Origin: Lutibacter sp.
GTDB taxonomy: Bacteria; Bacteroidota; Bacteroidia; Flavobacteriales; Flavobacteriaceae
Length of the DNA stretch: 64,000 nucleotides
Reading direction: 5' to 3'
Assembly: GCF_016342705.1 (NCBI RefSeq)
Contig: NZ_JAEINV010000013.1
Location: 24,230-88,229 of the forward strand
Part shown: piece by piece, positions 10,672-19,345 of the stretch
How positions within the stretch are numbered: the stretch's first letter is position 1
How the letters are laid out: each line of letters begins with the position of its first letter
Notes under the pieces: model-generated
Database searches by the model: none
What the model saw: the letters and a program-made list of their open reading frames with translations, nothing else
What the model was told of the DNA's origin: nothing
Position numbers and translations under genes: made by a program

Positions 10672-10679
10672 TAAGTTTG
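10672..10679 (+). promoter_or_regulatory. Candidate -7 element of the E1 gene (TAAGTTTG)
   Basis: TAAGTTTG fits TAnnTTTG and lies 24 bp before the ATG at 10704. The 160-bp spacer is very AT-rich, and no -33 TTG at ideal spacing was found. Confidence 0.5.
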
Positions 10680-10703
10680 CAGTACTAAAAAAATCAAATA
10701 AAT

Positions 10704-13154
10704 ATGAATGTAAAAACTTCAGCTACCAGTAAAGAACAACTCTCTTTCAACCAATTTAAATCAGAAGTATTAAACGATTATAAAATTGCAGTTATAAGCA
10801 GAGAATGCAGTTTACTTGGCCGAAGAGAAGTTTTAACAGGAAAAGCTAAATTTGGTATTTTTGGTGATGGAAAAGAAGTTCCGCAATTAGCCATGGCAAA
10901 AGCCTTTAAAAAAGGTGATTTTAGATCTGGATATTACCGTGATCAAACATTTATGATGGCAATTGGTGAACTAACACCACAACAATTTTTTGCTGGCCTA
11001 TATGCGCATCCCGATTTAAAAGCTGATCCAATGTCGGCTGGAAGACAAATGGGTGGTCATTTTCAAACACACAGTTTAGATGAAAACGGTCAGTTCAAAA
11101 ATTTAACAGAACAATACAATTCAAGTTCAGATATTTCCCCGACAGCTGGTCAAATGCCAAGAATGTTAGGAATAGCTCAGGCTTCTAAAATGTTTAGAAA
11201 TTTACCTGAATTAAAAAACCCAAAATTATCTAACAACGGAAATGAAATTTCTTGGGGAACCATAGGAAATGCAAGTACTTCTGAAGGTGTATTTTTTGAA
11301 ACATTTAATGCCGCTGGAGTATTACAAGTTCCAATGATTATTAGTGTTTGGGATGATGCTTATGGCATTTCTGTCCCTGCTAAATTTCAAACAACGAAAG
11401 AGAATATTTCTGAAATTTTAAAAGGATTTCAAAGAGATGAAAAAAATAAAGGCTACGAAATTTTTGTAGTGGAAGGTTACAACTATGCAAAATTAGTAGA
11501 CACCTACAATAAAGCTGCAAAAATTGCCAGAGAAGAACACGTTCCTGTATTAATTCATGTAACAGATTTAACACAGCCACAAGGGCATTCTACTTCTGGT
11601 TCTCATGAACGCTATAAATCTAAAGAACGTTTAATTTGGGAAAGACAACACGATTGTATTTCAAAAATGCGTGATTGGATTATTGAATTTGAATTAAATG
11701 ATGGTGAGGGAAATAGCCTGAAATTTGTGCATTCTGAAGATGAATTAATAAGAATTGAGAAAGAAGCAAAAAAAACGGTAAACCAAGCAAGAAGAGAAGC
11801 TTGGACCGATTTTTTAAACCCAATAAAAGAACAACGAAGTATTTTGCTGCAACTACTTGAAAATGTAGCTTCTAAAAGTAAAAACAAAGCGTTTATTTTA
11901 AAATTAAAAAATGATTTAGCTGAAATTCCAGACCCTTCAAGAAAAGATAATTTATCAACAGCAAGGAAAGTAACCGTCTATATTAGAGATGAAGAAAGTT
12001 ACGAAAAAACACAACTTCAAAAATGGATCACAACATATTCAAGTACAGAACAATATAGATATAGCTCTCATTTATATAGCGTTACAAAACAAAATGTCTT
12101 TCATGTTAAAGAAGAATTGCCAAGTTATAGTGAAAATGCAGAATTGGTTGATGGTAGAATTATAATTAAAGATAACTTTGATAAATTATTCTTAAAACAT
12201 CCTGATTTATTCATTTTTGGTGAAGATTCAGGAAATATTGGTGATGTAAATCAAGGCTTAGTTGGTTTACAAGAAAAATATGGTAAACTAAGAGTTTCAG
12301 ATACTGGAATTAGAGAAGCAACCATAGTTGGTCAAGGAATTGGAATGGCTTTAAGAGGACTTCGACCAATTGCCGAAATTCAATATTTAGATTATTTATT
12401 GTATGCTATTCAAATTTTAAGTGACGATTTAGCAACATTGCACTATAGAACTTCTGGCACACAAAAAGCACCATTAATTGTTAGAACAAGAGGTCACAGA
12501 CTAGAAGGTATTTGGCATTCTGGATCACCAATGGGCGCTATTGTTCATATGCTTAGAGGTATGCATATTTTGGTTCCAAGAAACATGACAAAAGCAGCAG
12601 GTTTTTACAATACGTTGTTAGAATGTGATGAACCTGCATTAATTATAGAAAACCTAAATGGCTATAGATTAAAAGAAAAATTACCTAATAATTTAGGTGA
12701 ATTTAAAACACCTATTGGAGTTGTTGAAACCATTAAAATGGGTAAAGATATTACAGTTGTATCCTACGCGTCAACATTAAAAATTGTAGAAGATGTTGTA
12801 AATTCTTTAGCCCAAGTTGATATTGATATAGAAATTATTGATGTTCAATCTTTACTCCCATTTGATATTAATCATGATATTGTGAAAAGTATTGAAAAAA
12901 CAAACAGGTTAATTATAATTGATGAAGACGTACCGGGTGGTGCTTCTGCATATATTTTAAATGAAATACTTGGTAAACAAAACGCATATCAGTTTTTAGA
13001 TAGCAAACCCATAACTTTAACAGCAAAAGACCATAGAACAGCCTATGGCACTGATGGAGATTATTTTTCAAAACCTAATACTGAAGATATTTTTGAAACA
13101 ATTTATAAAATTATGCAAGAAGTAAATCCTTTAAAATACAAACCACTTTATTAA
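10704..13154 (+). CDS. Fused E1 alpha/beta of a branched-chain-type 2-oxoacid dehydrogenase complex
   Basis: One 816-residue chain combines E1 alpha (about 1-390) and E1 beta (about 470-816) joined by a helical linker. The alpha part has the SAGRQMGGHFQT segment and the thiamine-diphosphate region around GTIGNASTSEG (Asn189 where many E1 proteins have Asp), ending in WDDAYGIS. The beta part has GEDSGNIGDVNQG, TRGHRLEGIWHSGSPMG and DEDVPGGASA. The fused architecture is a Bacteroidota trait. The enzyme decarboxylates 2-oxoacids, probably those from Val/Leu/Ile, and hands the acyl group to a lipoyl E2 that is not in this window. Branched acyl-CoAs would feed the iso-fatty acids abundant in this group. 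The exact substrate is inferred. Confidence 0.88.
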   Translation: MNVKTSATSKEQLSFNQFKSEVLNDYKIAVISRECSLLGRREVLTGKAKFGIFGDGKEVPQLAMAKAFKKGDFRSGYYRDQTFMMAIGELTPQQFFAGLYAHPDLKADPMSAGRQMGGHFQTHSLDENGQFKNLTEQYNSSSDISPTAGQMPRMLGIAQASKMFRNLPELKNPKLSNNGNEISWGTIGNASTSEGVFFETFNAAGVLQVPMIISVWDDAYGISVPAKFQTTKENISEILKGFQRDEKNKGYEIFVVEGYNYAKLVDTYNKAAKIAREEHVPVLIHVTDLTQPQGHSTSGSHERYKSKERLIWERQHDCISKMRDWIIEFELNDGEGNSLKFVHSEDELIRIEKEAKKTVNQARREAWTDFLNPIKEQRSILLQLLENVASKSKNKAFILKLKNDLAEIPDPSRKDNLSTARKVTVYIRDEESYEKTQLQKWITTYSSTEQYRYSSHLYSVTKQNVFHVKEELPSYSENAELVDGRIIIKDNFDKLFLKHPDLFIFGEDSGNIGDVNQGLVGLQEKYGKLRVSDTGIREATIVGQGIGMALRGLRPIAEIQYLDYLLYAIQILSDDLATLHYRTSGTQKAPLIVRTRGHRLEGIWHSGSPMGAIVHMLRGMHILVPRNMTKAAGFYNTLLECDEPALIIENLNGYRLKEKLPNNLGEFKTPIGVVETIKMGKDITVVSYASTLKIVEDVVNSLAQVDIDIEIIDVQSLLPFDINHDIVKSIEKTNRLIIIDEDVPGGASAYILNEILGKQNAYQFLDSKPITLTAKDHRTAYGTDGDYFSKPNTEDIFETIYKIMQEVNPLKYKPLY

Positions 13155-13190
13155 AAGGATACAATTGTTACAATTTCAAATTTCATAATA

Positions 13191-13220
13191 AAAACGCCAT
13201 TTCGAGCGTTTTTTTTTATT
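13191..13220 (+). terminator. Rho-independent terminator after the E1 gene
   Basis: AAAAACGC and GCGTTTTT form a short stem with an 8-nt loop, followed by a run of T. It lies 37 bp after the stop of the fused E1 gene and separates it from the ferredoxin oxidoreductase operon. Confidence 0.75.
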
Positions 13221-13244
13221 TAAACCTTTTAATTTTTAAAAATT

Positions 13245-13283
13245 AACTATGACAAATATCAATGATTGATATTTGTCATAGTT
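13245..13283. promoter_or_regulatory. Perfect 39-bp palindrome, candidate operator of the VOR operon
   Basis: Two 19-bp arms (left 13245-13263, right 13265-13283) are exact reverse complements around one central G. The arm contains TATGACAA then ATATCAAT. The right arm ends 18 bp before the -7 element of the downstream operon, putting the centre about 50 bp upstream of the expected start: an activator-like position. It is followed by five T, so a second terminator is an alternative, but a functional terminator already lies upstream and a one-base centre suits a DNA-binding site better. Confidence 0.6.
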
Positions 13284-13301
13284 TTTACAATGAAATAGCC
13301 A

Positions 13302-13309
13302 TAAATTTG
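13302..13309 (+). promoter_or_regulatory. Candidate -7 element of the VOR operon (TAAATTTG)
   Basis: TAAATTTG matches TAnnTTTG, 46 bp before the ferredoxin-subunit ATG. No well-placed -33 element is seen; the palindrome occupies the region upstream, which would fit an activated promoter. Confidence 0.5.
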
Positions 13310-13355
13310 AGAATAATAGAATTACTAGTTAATAATAACACTTAAAATTATTAAA

Positions 13356-13586
13356 ATGGCAAAAGTTAAAGGAGCTATAGTAGTTGACACAGAAGCTTGT
13401 AAAGGTTGTGAAGTTTGTATACCTGTTTGTGGTGAAGATGTTATAGGAATGACAGCTGATGTTAACCGAAAGGGTTATCACTACGCATATATGAAAAATC
13501 CAGAAGCTTGTACAGGTTGTACTAATTGCGGTATAGTTTGCCCAGATAGAGCAATCTCTGTATATAGAGTTAAAGTATCTGCTTAA
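13356..13586 (+). CDS. 2-oxoacid:ferredoxin oxidoreductase, ferredoxin-like delta subunit
   Basis: The 76-residue protein has two [4Fe-4S] motifs: CKGCEVCIPVC and CTGCTNCGIVC. The arrangement is that of the small delta subunit of VOR/KOR enzymes, which relays electrons from the thiamine/iron-sulfur core to free ferredoxin. It is the first gene of a four-gene unit (delta, alpha, beta, gamma) with gaps of 17, -1 and 5 bp, so a single complex is encoded. Confidence 0.92.
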   Translation: MAKVKGAIVVDTEACKGCEVCIPVCGEDVIGMTADVNRKGYHYAYMKNPEACTGCTNCGIVCPDRAISVYRVKVSA

Positions 13587-13603
13587 TTAATAAAAATCTT
13601 AAA

Positions 13604-14683
13604 ATGTCAGAATTAAAGTTAATGAAAGGTAATGAAGCATTGGCTGAAGCAGCTATTAGAGCTGGAGCTGATGCTTATTTTGGGTATCCAATTACACCAC
13701 AATCAGAAGTCATTGAATATTTAATGACCGAACAACCTGAAAAAAGAACAGGAATGGTTGTTTTACAAGCAGAAAGTGAAATTGCTGCAATTAATATGGT
13801 TTATGGAGCTGCAAGTACTGGTAAAAAAGTATTGACTTCATCATCAAGTCCAGGTATTTCTTTAAAATTAGAGGGGATTTCCTATTTAGCTGGAGCAGAG
13901 TTACCTGCAGTTATTGTAAATGTAGTTCGCGGTGGTCCTGGTTTAGGAACTATTCAGCCTTCACAAGCAGATTATTTCCAATCTGTTAAAGGTGGCGGAC
14001 ACGGAGATTATAAATTATATGTTTTAGCACCCGCATCAGTTCAAGAAATGTCAGATTTTGTTGAAGATGCTTTTGATATAGCATTTAAATATAGAGCCCC
14101 CGTTTTAATTCTTTCTGATGGTTTGATAGGTCAAATGATGGAAAAAGTACAATTAAAAGATCAAAAACCTCGTTTGACTGATGAACAACTTATTGAAAAA
14201 AACGGAAGTTGGGCAGTAACTGGTAGAAAAAATAGAGAAAGAAATATTATTACTTCTTTAGATTTAGAATCTGAAAAAATGGAGAAAAGAGTTCATAGAT
14301 TAATGAAAAAATATGAACAAATGGAAAAAGAAGATTTACGATACGAAAAAATTCTATGTGATGATGCCGAATACTTAATTGTTGCCTACGGATCAAGTGC
14401 ACGTATCAGTCAAAAAGCAGTAGAATTAGCAAGAAAAAAAGGAATAAAAGCTGGTTTATTAAGACCTATTACTTTATTTCCATACCCAAAACAACAATTA
14501 TTAGAATTAGCCGACCAAGTTAAAGGTATTTTAAGTGTTGAATTAAACGCTGGTCAAATGATTGAAGATGTACAACTTTCAGTTCAATTTAAAGTTCCTG
14601 TTGAACATTTTGGACGAACTGGCGGAATTATTCACACTCCTGAAGAAGTTTTAGAAGCTTTAGAACAAAAAATTATAAAATAA
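13604..14683 (+). CDS. vorB: 2-oxoacid:ferredoxin oxidoreductase alpha subunit (VorB type)
   Basis: This 359-residue chain has the alpha-subunit features: the YPITPQSEV motif near residue 28, the SSSPGISL segment and GGPGLGTIQPSQADYFQ in the pyrimidine-binding domain, and a C-terminal transketolase-like domain (about 245-359). VorB-type enzymes convert branched 2-oxoacids with CoA and oxidised ferredoxin to acyl-CoA, CO2 and reduced ferredoxin; the reaction is reversible. KorA-type (2-oxoglutarate) proteins are close relatives, so the substrate is not certain. The stop and the ATG of the beta gene share one base (TAATG), which implies translational coupling. Confidence 0.88.
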   Translation: MSELKLMKGNEALAEAAIRAGADAYFGYPITPQSEVIEYLMTEQPEKRTGMVVLQAESEIAAINMVYGAASTGKKVLTSSSSPGISLKLEGISYLAGAELPAVIVNVVRGGPGLGTIQPSQADYFQSVKGGGHGDYKLYVLAPASVQEMSDFVEDAFDIAFKYRAPVLILSDGLIGQMMEKVQLKDQKPRLTDEQLIEKNGSWAVTGRKNRERNIITSLDLESEKMEKRVHRLMKKYEQMEKEDLRYEKILCDDAEYLIVAYGSSARISQKAVELARKKGIKAGLLRPITLFPYPKQQLLELADQVKGILSVELNAGQMIEDVQLSVQFKVPVEHFGRTGGIIHTPEEVLEALEQKIIK

Positions 14684-15456
14684 TGGATATAGCCGACATT
14701 ATAAAACCACAGAATCAAGTATTTTGTAAAACAAAATTAATGACAGACACTGCGCTGTCATATTGTCCAGGATGCGGTCACGGAACAGCTCATAATTTAA
14801 CAATGGAAGTAGTGGATGAAATGGGAATTTCTGAAGAAACCATTGGTGTTGCTCCCGTTGGGTGCTCTGTTTTAGCATATGATTTCATGAATATTGATAT
14901 TACACAGGCCGCTCACGGTAGGGCTCCTGCAGTTGCAACCGCAATTGCGAGAACTTGGCCAGAAAAATATGTTTTCACCTATCAGGGTGATGGAGATTTA
15001 GCAGCTATTGGTACCGCTGAAACAATTCACGCTTGTAACAGAGGAGAAAACATAGTTATCATTTTTGTAAATAATGGTATTTATGGAATGACTGGTGGAC
15101 AAATGGCTCCAACTACATTAGAAGGTATGGTTTCTTCAACTTCACCTTATGGTAGAGAAATAAAATCAATGGGATCTCCATTAAAAATGACTGAATTAGT
15201 AGCTAATTTACCTGGTGTATATTATGTTACTCGTCAATCTGTACATACACATAAACACGCTAGAAAAGCAAAAAAAGCAATTCAAAAAGCATTTGAAAAT
15301 ACTCGACTAAAAAAAGGATTATCATTTGTTGAAATTGTTTCAAACTGTAATTCAGGATGGAAAATGACTCCAAATGAATCTAATATTTGGATGGAAGAAC
15401 ATATGTTTCCATATTTTCCTTTAGGTGATATTAAAGTTGATGGAATATTAAAATAG
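14683..15456 (+). CDS. 2-oxoacid:ferredoxin oxidoreductase beta subunit (thiamine-diphosphate binding)
   Basis: The 257-residue beta subunit holds thiamine diphosphate: GDGDLAAIGTAETIHA, then about 20 residues later VNNGIYGMTGGQMAPTT, forms the GDG...N motif. Cysteines in SYCPGCGHGTAH near the N-terminus, a Cys in VGCSVL and one in SNCNSGW near the C-terminus are the usual ligands of the subunit's own [4Fe-4S] cluster. Length is normal for the family. It overlaps vorB by one base. The enzyme class is oxygen-sensitive in most characterised cases, which is notable beside the NAD-linked dehydrogenase E1 gene. Confidence 0.92.
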   Translation: MDIADIIKPQNQVFCKTKLMTDTALSYCPGCGHGTAHNLTMEVVDEMGISEETIGVAPVGCSVLAYDFMNIDITQAAHGRAPAVATAIARTWPEKYVFTYQGDGDLAAIGTAETIHACNRGENIVIIFVNNGIYGMTGGQMAPTTLEGMVSSTSPYGREIKSMGSPLKMTELVANLPGVYYVTRQSVHTHKHARKAKKAIQKAFENTRLKKGLSFVEIVSNCNSGWKMTPNESNIWMEEHMFPYFPLGDIKVDGILK

Positions 15457-15461
15457 AAATT

Positions 15462-16028
15462 ATGACAGAAGAAATTATTATTGCAGGATTTGGTGGACAA
15501 GGTGTGCTATCAATGGGTAAAATATTAGCATATTCTGGCATTATGCAAAATCAAGAAGTAAGCTGGATGCCATCATACGGACCAGAAATGAGAGGTGGAA
15601 CTGCTAATGTTACCGTTATTTTAAGTGATGAAAGAATCAGTTCTCCTTATTTAAAACTTTTTGATACTGCCATTATTTTAAACCAACAGTCTATGGATAA
15701 GTTTGAAAATACCGTTAAACCTGGAGGAATATTAATTTATGATCCCAACGGAATTTCTGTTCATCCTGTTAGAAAAGATATTAAAATATTTCAAGTTGAA
15801 GCTACTAAATTAGCCGCTGAAATGGGAAATAAAAAAATATTTAATATGATTATTTTAGGCGGTTTCTTAAAAGAAAAGCCCATTGTAAAATTAGAAAATG
15901 TAATTGAAGGATTAAAAAAATCATTATCTGAACGCTATCATTTTTTAATACCTTTAAATGAAGAAGCTATAAATAAAGGAATGGAATCCATTACTCCTTA
16001 TAAAATGAAAGAAAAAGTTATTGAATAG
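15462..16028 (+). CDS. 2-oxoacid:ferredoxin oxidoreductase gamma subunit
   Basis: The 188-residue protein starts with AGFGGQGVLSMGKILAYSG, the glycine-rich signature of gamma subunits, followed by SYGPEMRGGTANVTV. This subunit binds the CoA end of the substrate and completes the active site with alpha and beta. It is the last gene of the operon; a strong hairpin starts 26 bp after its stop. Confidence 0.92.
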   Translation: MTEEIIIAGFGGQGVLSMGKILAYSGIMQNQEVSWMPSYGPEMRGGTANVTVILSDERISSPYLKLFDTAIILNQQSMDKFENTVKPGGILIYDPNGISVHPVRKDIKIFQVEATKLAAEMGNKKIFNMIILGGFLKEKPIVKLENVIEGLKKSLSERYHFLIPLNEEAINKGMESITPYKMKEKVIE

Positions 16029-16054
16029 TTAGATATTAGTTGTTAAACATATTT

Positions 16055-16105
16055 AAATTCGCTTATTTTATAGTACATTTCTATAAAATAAGCGAATTTT
16101 TATTT
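16055..16105 (+). terminator. Strong hairpin terminator of the VOR operon
   Basis: Arms 16055-16073 and 16081-16099 are perfect 19-bp reverse complements with a 7-nt loop (TACATTT), followed by a short T-rich tail. The start codon of the next gene is at 16106, only 6 bp after the stem, so the hairpin also fills the space where that gene's leader should be. Confidence 0.8.
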
Positions 16106-17008
16106 ATGGCATCAATTTTAGTGACTGGCGGAACAGGCTTAATAGGTAAACATCTTTGTAATCTTCTTTCAAAAAAAGGACATAAAGTTTTAATTTTAAG
16201 TAGAAATTCATCTAACAATCCCAATGTATTTAAATGGGATATTGAAAATAATTATATTGACGAAAATGCTATTAAAAATATAGATTTTATCATTCACTTG
16301 GCTGGAGAAGGAATTGCTGACAAACGCTGGACTTCGGATAGAAAGAAACTTTTAATTAAAAGCAGAGTTGCATCAGCCAATTTATTATTTAAAAAAGTAA
16401 AAGAGCTAAACCCAAATCTAAAAGGGTTTATTTCAGCATCTGGAATAGGTTATTACGGAGCAATTACTTCAGAAGAAATTTTTGATGAAAATAGTGCTTC
16501 TGGAAATGATTTTTTAAGTACTATATGTGTACAATGGGAAGAAGCATCACTTCAATTTAATTTATTAAATATTAGAACAGTATTATTAAGAACTGGCGTT
16601 GTTCTTACAAAAAAAGGTGGTGCTTTAGAAATAATAATAATGCCTATAAAATTTGGTTTGGGTGCAGCTTTAGGAAGCGGAAAACAATATATGCCTTGGA
16701 TTCATATTGATGATTTATGTGAAATGTATTTACAAGCAATTGAAAATACAAAACTTAAAGGAATTTATAATGCTGTGGCTCCAGAACATTGTACAAATAA
16801 TACTTTATCAAAAGCCATTGCTAAAGTGTTAAACAAACCTTTCTTCCTTCCAAATATTCCTGCTTTTTTATTAAAAATTGTGTTGGGTAAATTATCATGT
16901 ATTTTACTTGAAGGTAGCAAAGTATCTTCAAAAAAAATAGAGGAAACAGGCTTTAAATTTCAATTTTCAAATTTAAATGATGCACTAAAAAATTTATTAA
17001 ACAATTAG
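16106..17008 (+). CDS. TIGR01777-family NAD(P)-dependent epimerase (SDR39U1/YfcH type)
   Basis: About 300 residues, with a Rossmann motif at the very start (ILVTGGTGLIGKHL), the HLAGEGIADKRW segment diagnostic of TIGR01777, and an SASGIGYYG active-site region. The C-terminal domain (DUF1731-like) is present. The reaction is not known for the family. The frame is open upstream to a TTG at 16040, but those 22 codons run through the terminator hairpin, so ATG 16106 is the start. No promoter element is visible between hairpin and ATG. The stop overlaps that of the convergent NDH-2 gene by a few bases. Confidence 0.88.
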   Translation: MASILVTGGTGLIGKHLCNLLSKKGHKVLILSRNSSNNPNVFKWDIENNYIDENAIKNIDFIIHLAGEGIADKRWTSDRKKLLIKSRVASANLLFKKVKELNPNLKGFISASGIGYYGAITSEEIFDENSASGNDFLSTICVQWEEASLQFNLLNIRTVLLRTGVVLTKKGGALEIIIMPIKFGLGAALGSGKQYMPWIHIDDLCEMYLQAIENTKLKGIYNAVAPEHCTNNTLSKAIAKVLNKPFFLPNIPAFLLKIVLGKLSCILLEGSKVSSKKIEETGFKFQFSNLNDALKNLLNN

Positions 17009-18294
17009 AAAGATTCTTTGTTTTTATTTTTGAAAGGCCTAATTATCAATCTAGTCTCTCTATCAAACCAAATATAATTATATACCCAATTGAAAAATAC
17101 AACTGCTTTATTTCTAAATCCAATTAATGATATTAGATGAACAAACATCCAAACAAACCAAGCAAAAAATCCTTGAAATTTCCATATATCTAAATCTACA
17201 ACTGCCTTATTTCTTCCAATTGTTGCCATAGAACCCTTGTCTTTATATTTAAATGGTTTCATTGGCTTATTATTTAAAACTGCAATAATATTCTTAGCTA
17301 ATTGAGTTCCTTCTTGTATAGCAGGTTGCGCCATCATTGGAAGTCCTTTTGGAAATTTAGAAGTTACCATATTTGAAACATCTCCAACTGCAAAAATATT
17401 CTTATAGCCTTTTACACAATTAAATTCATCAACTTGAATTCTATTTACTCTTTCAACAACACATCCTTCACTTAACCCATTTACAGGAGCTCCTTTTACA
17501 CCAGCCGCCCAAACTACTGTAGAAGAATTAAATGATAAATCTTTATTTGTTGAAACTAAAAAACCATCGTAATTAGTAATGTTAACATTTTTCCATATTT
17601 GTACTCCTAATTCAACTAAAAAATCTTCGGCCTTAACAGAAGCCTTTTCACTCATTGAATTTAACAATCTATCACTTCCTTCAACAATATTAATTTGCAT
17701 TTGCCGAATATCTAAATCAGGATAATCCTTTGGTAAAATTGCTTTTTTCATTTCAGCTAAAGCACCAGCTAGCTCAACGCCCGTAGGTCCGCCGCCAACA
17801 ATCACAAAATTCATTAAGGCATTTCGCACTTCAAAATTTGAAGTCAACAAAGCCTCTTCAAAATTTTCAATTATTAAACTTCTTAGATTTAAAGATTGTG
17901 GAACATTTTTCATGGCCATACTGTAGCGTTCAATAAAAGTATTTCCAAAATAATTTGTTTTTGAACCAGTTGCAATTACTAAATAATCATATTTTAGTTT
18001 GCCAATAGTAGAATGAATTTCATTATTTTCAGCATCTATATTAAGTACTTTAGTTAATCTGAAAAAAAAATTAGGGATGCTTTTTATTATTTTACGCAAA
18101 GGAAAAGCAATAGAATCTGGTTCCAAACCACCCGTTGCTACTTGATACAATAATGGTTGAAAGGTGTGATAATTGTGCTTATCTAGCAATACTACTTGAA
18201 TTTCTTTATTTTTTAATCCTTTTGCTAAAGCAATTCCAGCAAATCCTCCGCCAATAATTACAAGTCTTGGAAAACTTGTTTTAGGTATATTCAT
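17005..18294 (-). CDS. Type II NADH dehydrogenase-like FAD/NAD(P) oxidoreductase
   Basis: A 429-residue two-dinucleotide-binding protein: FAD site IIGGGFAGIALAKGL at about 13-27, NAD site VIVGGGPTGVELAGALAEM around 165-183, and the VGDVSN motif that binds the flavin late in the chain. The C-terminal part (about 370-410) is rich in Trp/Phe (FFAWFVWMFVHL), the amphipathic membrane anchor of NDH-2 enzymes, and is followed by a basic tail. NDH-2 passes electrons from NADH to menaquinone without proton pumping. Sulfide:quinone reductase is a related alternative, but the paired Cys of that family are not evident. Confidence 0.88.
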   Translation of the reverse strand: MNIPKTSFPRLVIIGGGFAGIALAKGLKNKEIQVVLLDKHNYHTFQPLLYQVATGGLEPDSIAFPLRKIIKSIPNFFFRLTKVLNIDAENNEIHSTIGKLKYDYLVIATGSKTNYFGNTFIERYSMAMKNVPQSLNLRSLIIENFEEALLTSNFEVRNALMNFVIVGGGPTGVELAGALAEMKKAILPKDYPDLDIRQMQINIVEGSDRLLNSMSEKASVKAEDFLVELGVQIWKNVNITNYDGFLVSTNKDLSFNSSTVVWAAGVKGAPVNGLSEGCVVERVNRIQVDEFNCVKGYKNIFAVGDVSNMVTSKFPKGLPMMAQPAIQEGTQLAKNIIAVLNNKPMKPFKYKDKGSMATIGRNKAVVDLDIWKFQGFFAWFVWMFVHLISLIGFRNKAVVFFNWVYNYIWFDRETRLIIRPFKNKNKESF

Positions 18295-18313
18295 TTCTTT
18301 TAATTAGTTCATG

Positions 18314-18321
18314 CAAACTTA
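18314..18321 (-). promoter_or_regulatory. Candidate -7 element of the NDH-2-like gene (TAAGTTTG)
   Basis: On the minus strand TAAGTTTG matches TAnnTTTG, 19 bp before the ATG at 18294. A hairpin-forming stretch (18338-18374, TTTACC ... GGTAAA with inner AATTTAT/ATAAATT) lies just upstream and may separate it from the preceding gene. Confidence 0.5.
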
Positions 18322-18379
18322 CAATTTATAGGATGACTTTACCAAAAAATTTATGTTATAAATTATTGGGTAAAATTGC

Positions 18380-19330
18380 CTATTTAATTAATTTTAAAAC
18401 AATTTCACTCACTGGTAAAATGGAATTAGTATGTTGAATACTAGGGCCAGCAACCCAAACAGTTTTATAAGTAGCTTTTGTAGCTGCTTTCTCAGTTGCT
18501 TTCATACCAATTGAAAAACGAATCATTTTCACCCATTTTTTTAATTTTTTGTTTTTATTTAAAACACCTTCAATCCAGGTTTGTTTTGTTCCAATTTTTT
18601 GAACATAAGGAGTATTGATTACTGTACAAGGAGTTCCTGAAATTCGCTCAGTCATTACAATATCATCTGCTCCATAATGCACACAAGCTTCTTTATACTC
18701 TTTTGTAACGCTCGCTTCTATAGAAGCGATAAATGGACTCCCAACAGAAACACCGGCTGCACCAAAATTCATCATCTTATCTACATCTTTCTTACACCCT
18801 ACTCCTCCAGCAGAAATGACCGGAATATTACAATTTGCAACTAATTCAGTAATTAATTCCTTAGGACTATTACCTCCTCTATGTCCACCCGCTTCATTAT
18901 TAACAGCTATAATAGCGTCCGCACCTAAACTTTCAACTTTTTTAGCAAAATTTAAATCCGTTACATCACAAAAAACTATAATATTATGTTGATGAGCTTG
19001 TTTAATTGTTTCTTCTGGACTTCCTAAAGATGTGATGATAAAATCAACACCTTCTTCACAAAAAACAGCTAATTGCCCCATATACTTAATGTTAGATTTG
19101 TTTACAATTAAATTAAATCCAAAGGCACCACCTTCAATTTTTGCAGCTTTTAATTCTTTAATTGCAGTTCTTAATTCTTCATTAGTTCTATAATTTAACG
19201 CTGGAATACAACCTGCAATTCCACTTTTCATTCCTTCAATAACCATTTTAGTATTAGATACTAAAAACATTGGCGCTTGTATTATTGGGTATTTAATATT
19301 AAGTAGTTGAGTTAATTTTACTGAATTCAT
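18380..19330 (-). CDS. Nitronate monooxygenase (2-nitropropane dioxygenase family)
   Basis: A 316-residue FMN TIM-barrel protein: YPIIQAPMFLVS near the start, the VNNEAGGHRGG motif mid-chain, then PVISAGGVG and GAAGVSVGSPF for the phosphate site. The family oxidises alkyl nitronates such as propionate-3-nitronate; some members act as enoyl-ACP reductases (FabK-like), so function is probable rather than certain. The start is ATG 19330: the earlier in-frame TTG lies inside the -7 promoter element TATATTTG (19346-19353). The gene follows a bidirectional terminator after dnaK and is probably transcribed alone. Confidence 0.85.
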   Translation of the reverse strand: MNSVKLTQLLNIKYPIIQAPMFLVSNTKMVIEGMKSGIAGCIPALNYRTNEELRTAIKELKAAKIEGGAFGFNLIVNKSNIKYMGQLAVFCEEGVDFIITSLGSPEETIKQAHQHNIIVFCDVTDLNFAKKVESLGADAIIAVNNEAGGHRGGNSPKELITELVANCNIPVISAGGVGCKKDVDKMMNFGAAGVSVGSPFIASIEASVTKEYKEACVHYGADDIVMTERISGTPCTVINTPYVQKIGTKQTWIEGVLNKNKKLKKWVKMIRFSIGMKATEKAATKATYKTVWVAGPSIQHTNSILPVSEIVLKLIK

Positions 19331-19345
19331 TGTATTGATTTTTCT

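Noticed and set aside
11262..11272. Asn189 instead of Asp in the thiamine motif of the fused E1 (GNAS)
   Set aside because: Related flavobacterial fused E1 proteins, as far as I recall, carry the same or similar variants and the rest of the site is intact, so I do not call the enzyme inactive.
16040..16105. N-terminal extension of the epimerase from a TTG
   Set aside because: It would translate through the terminator hairpin, and the Rossmann motif starts immediately after ATG 16106.
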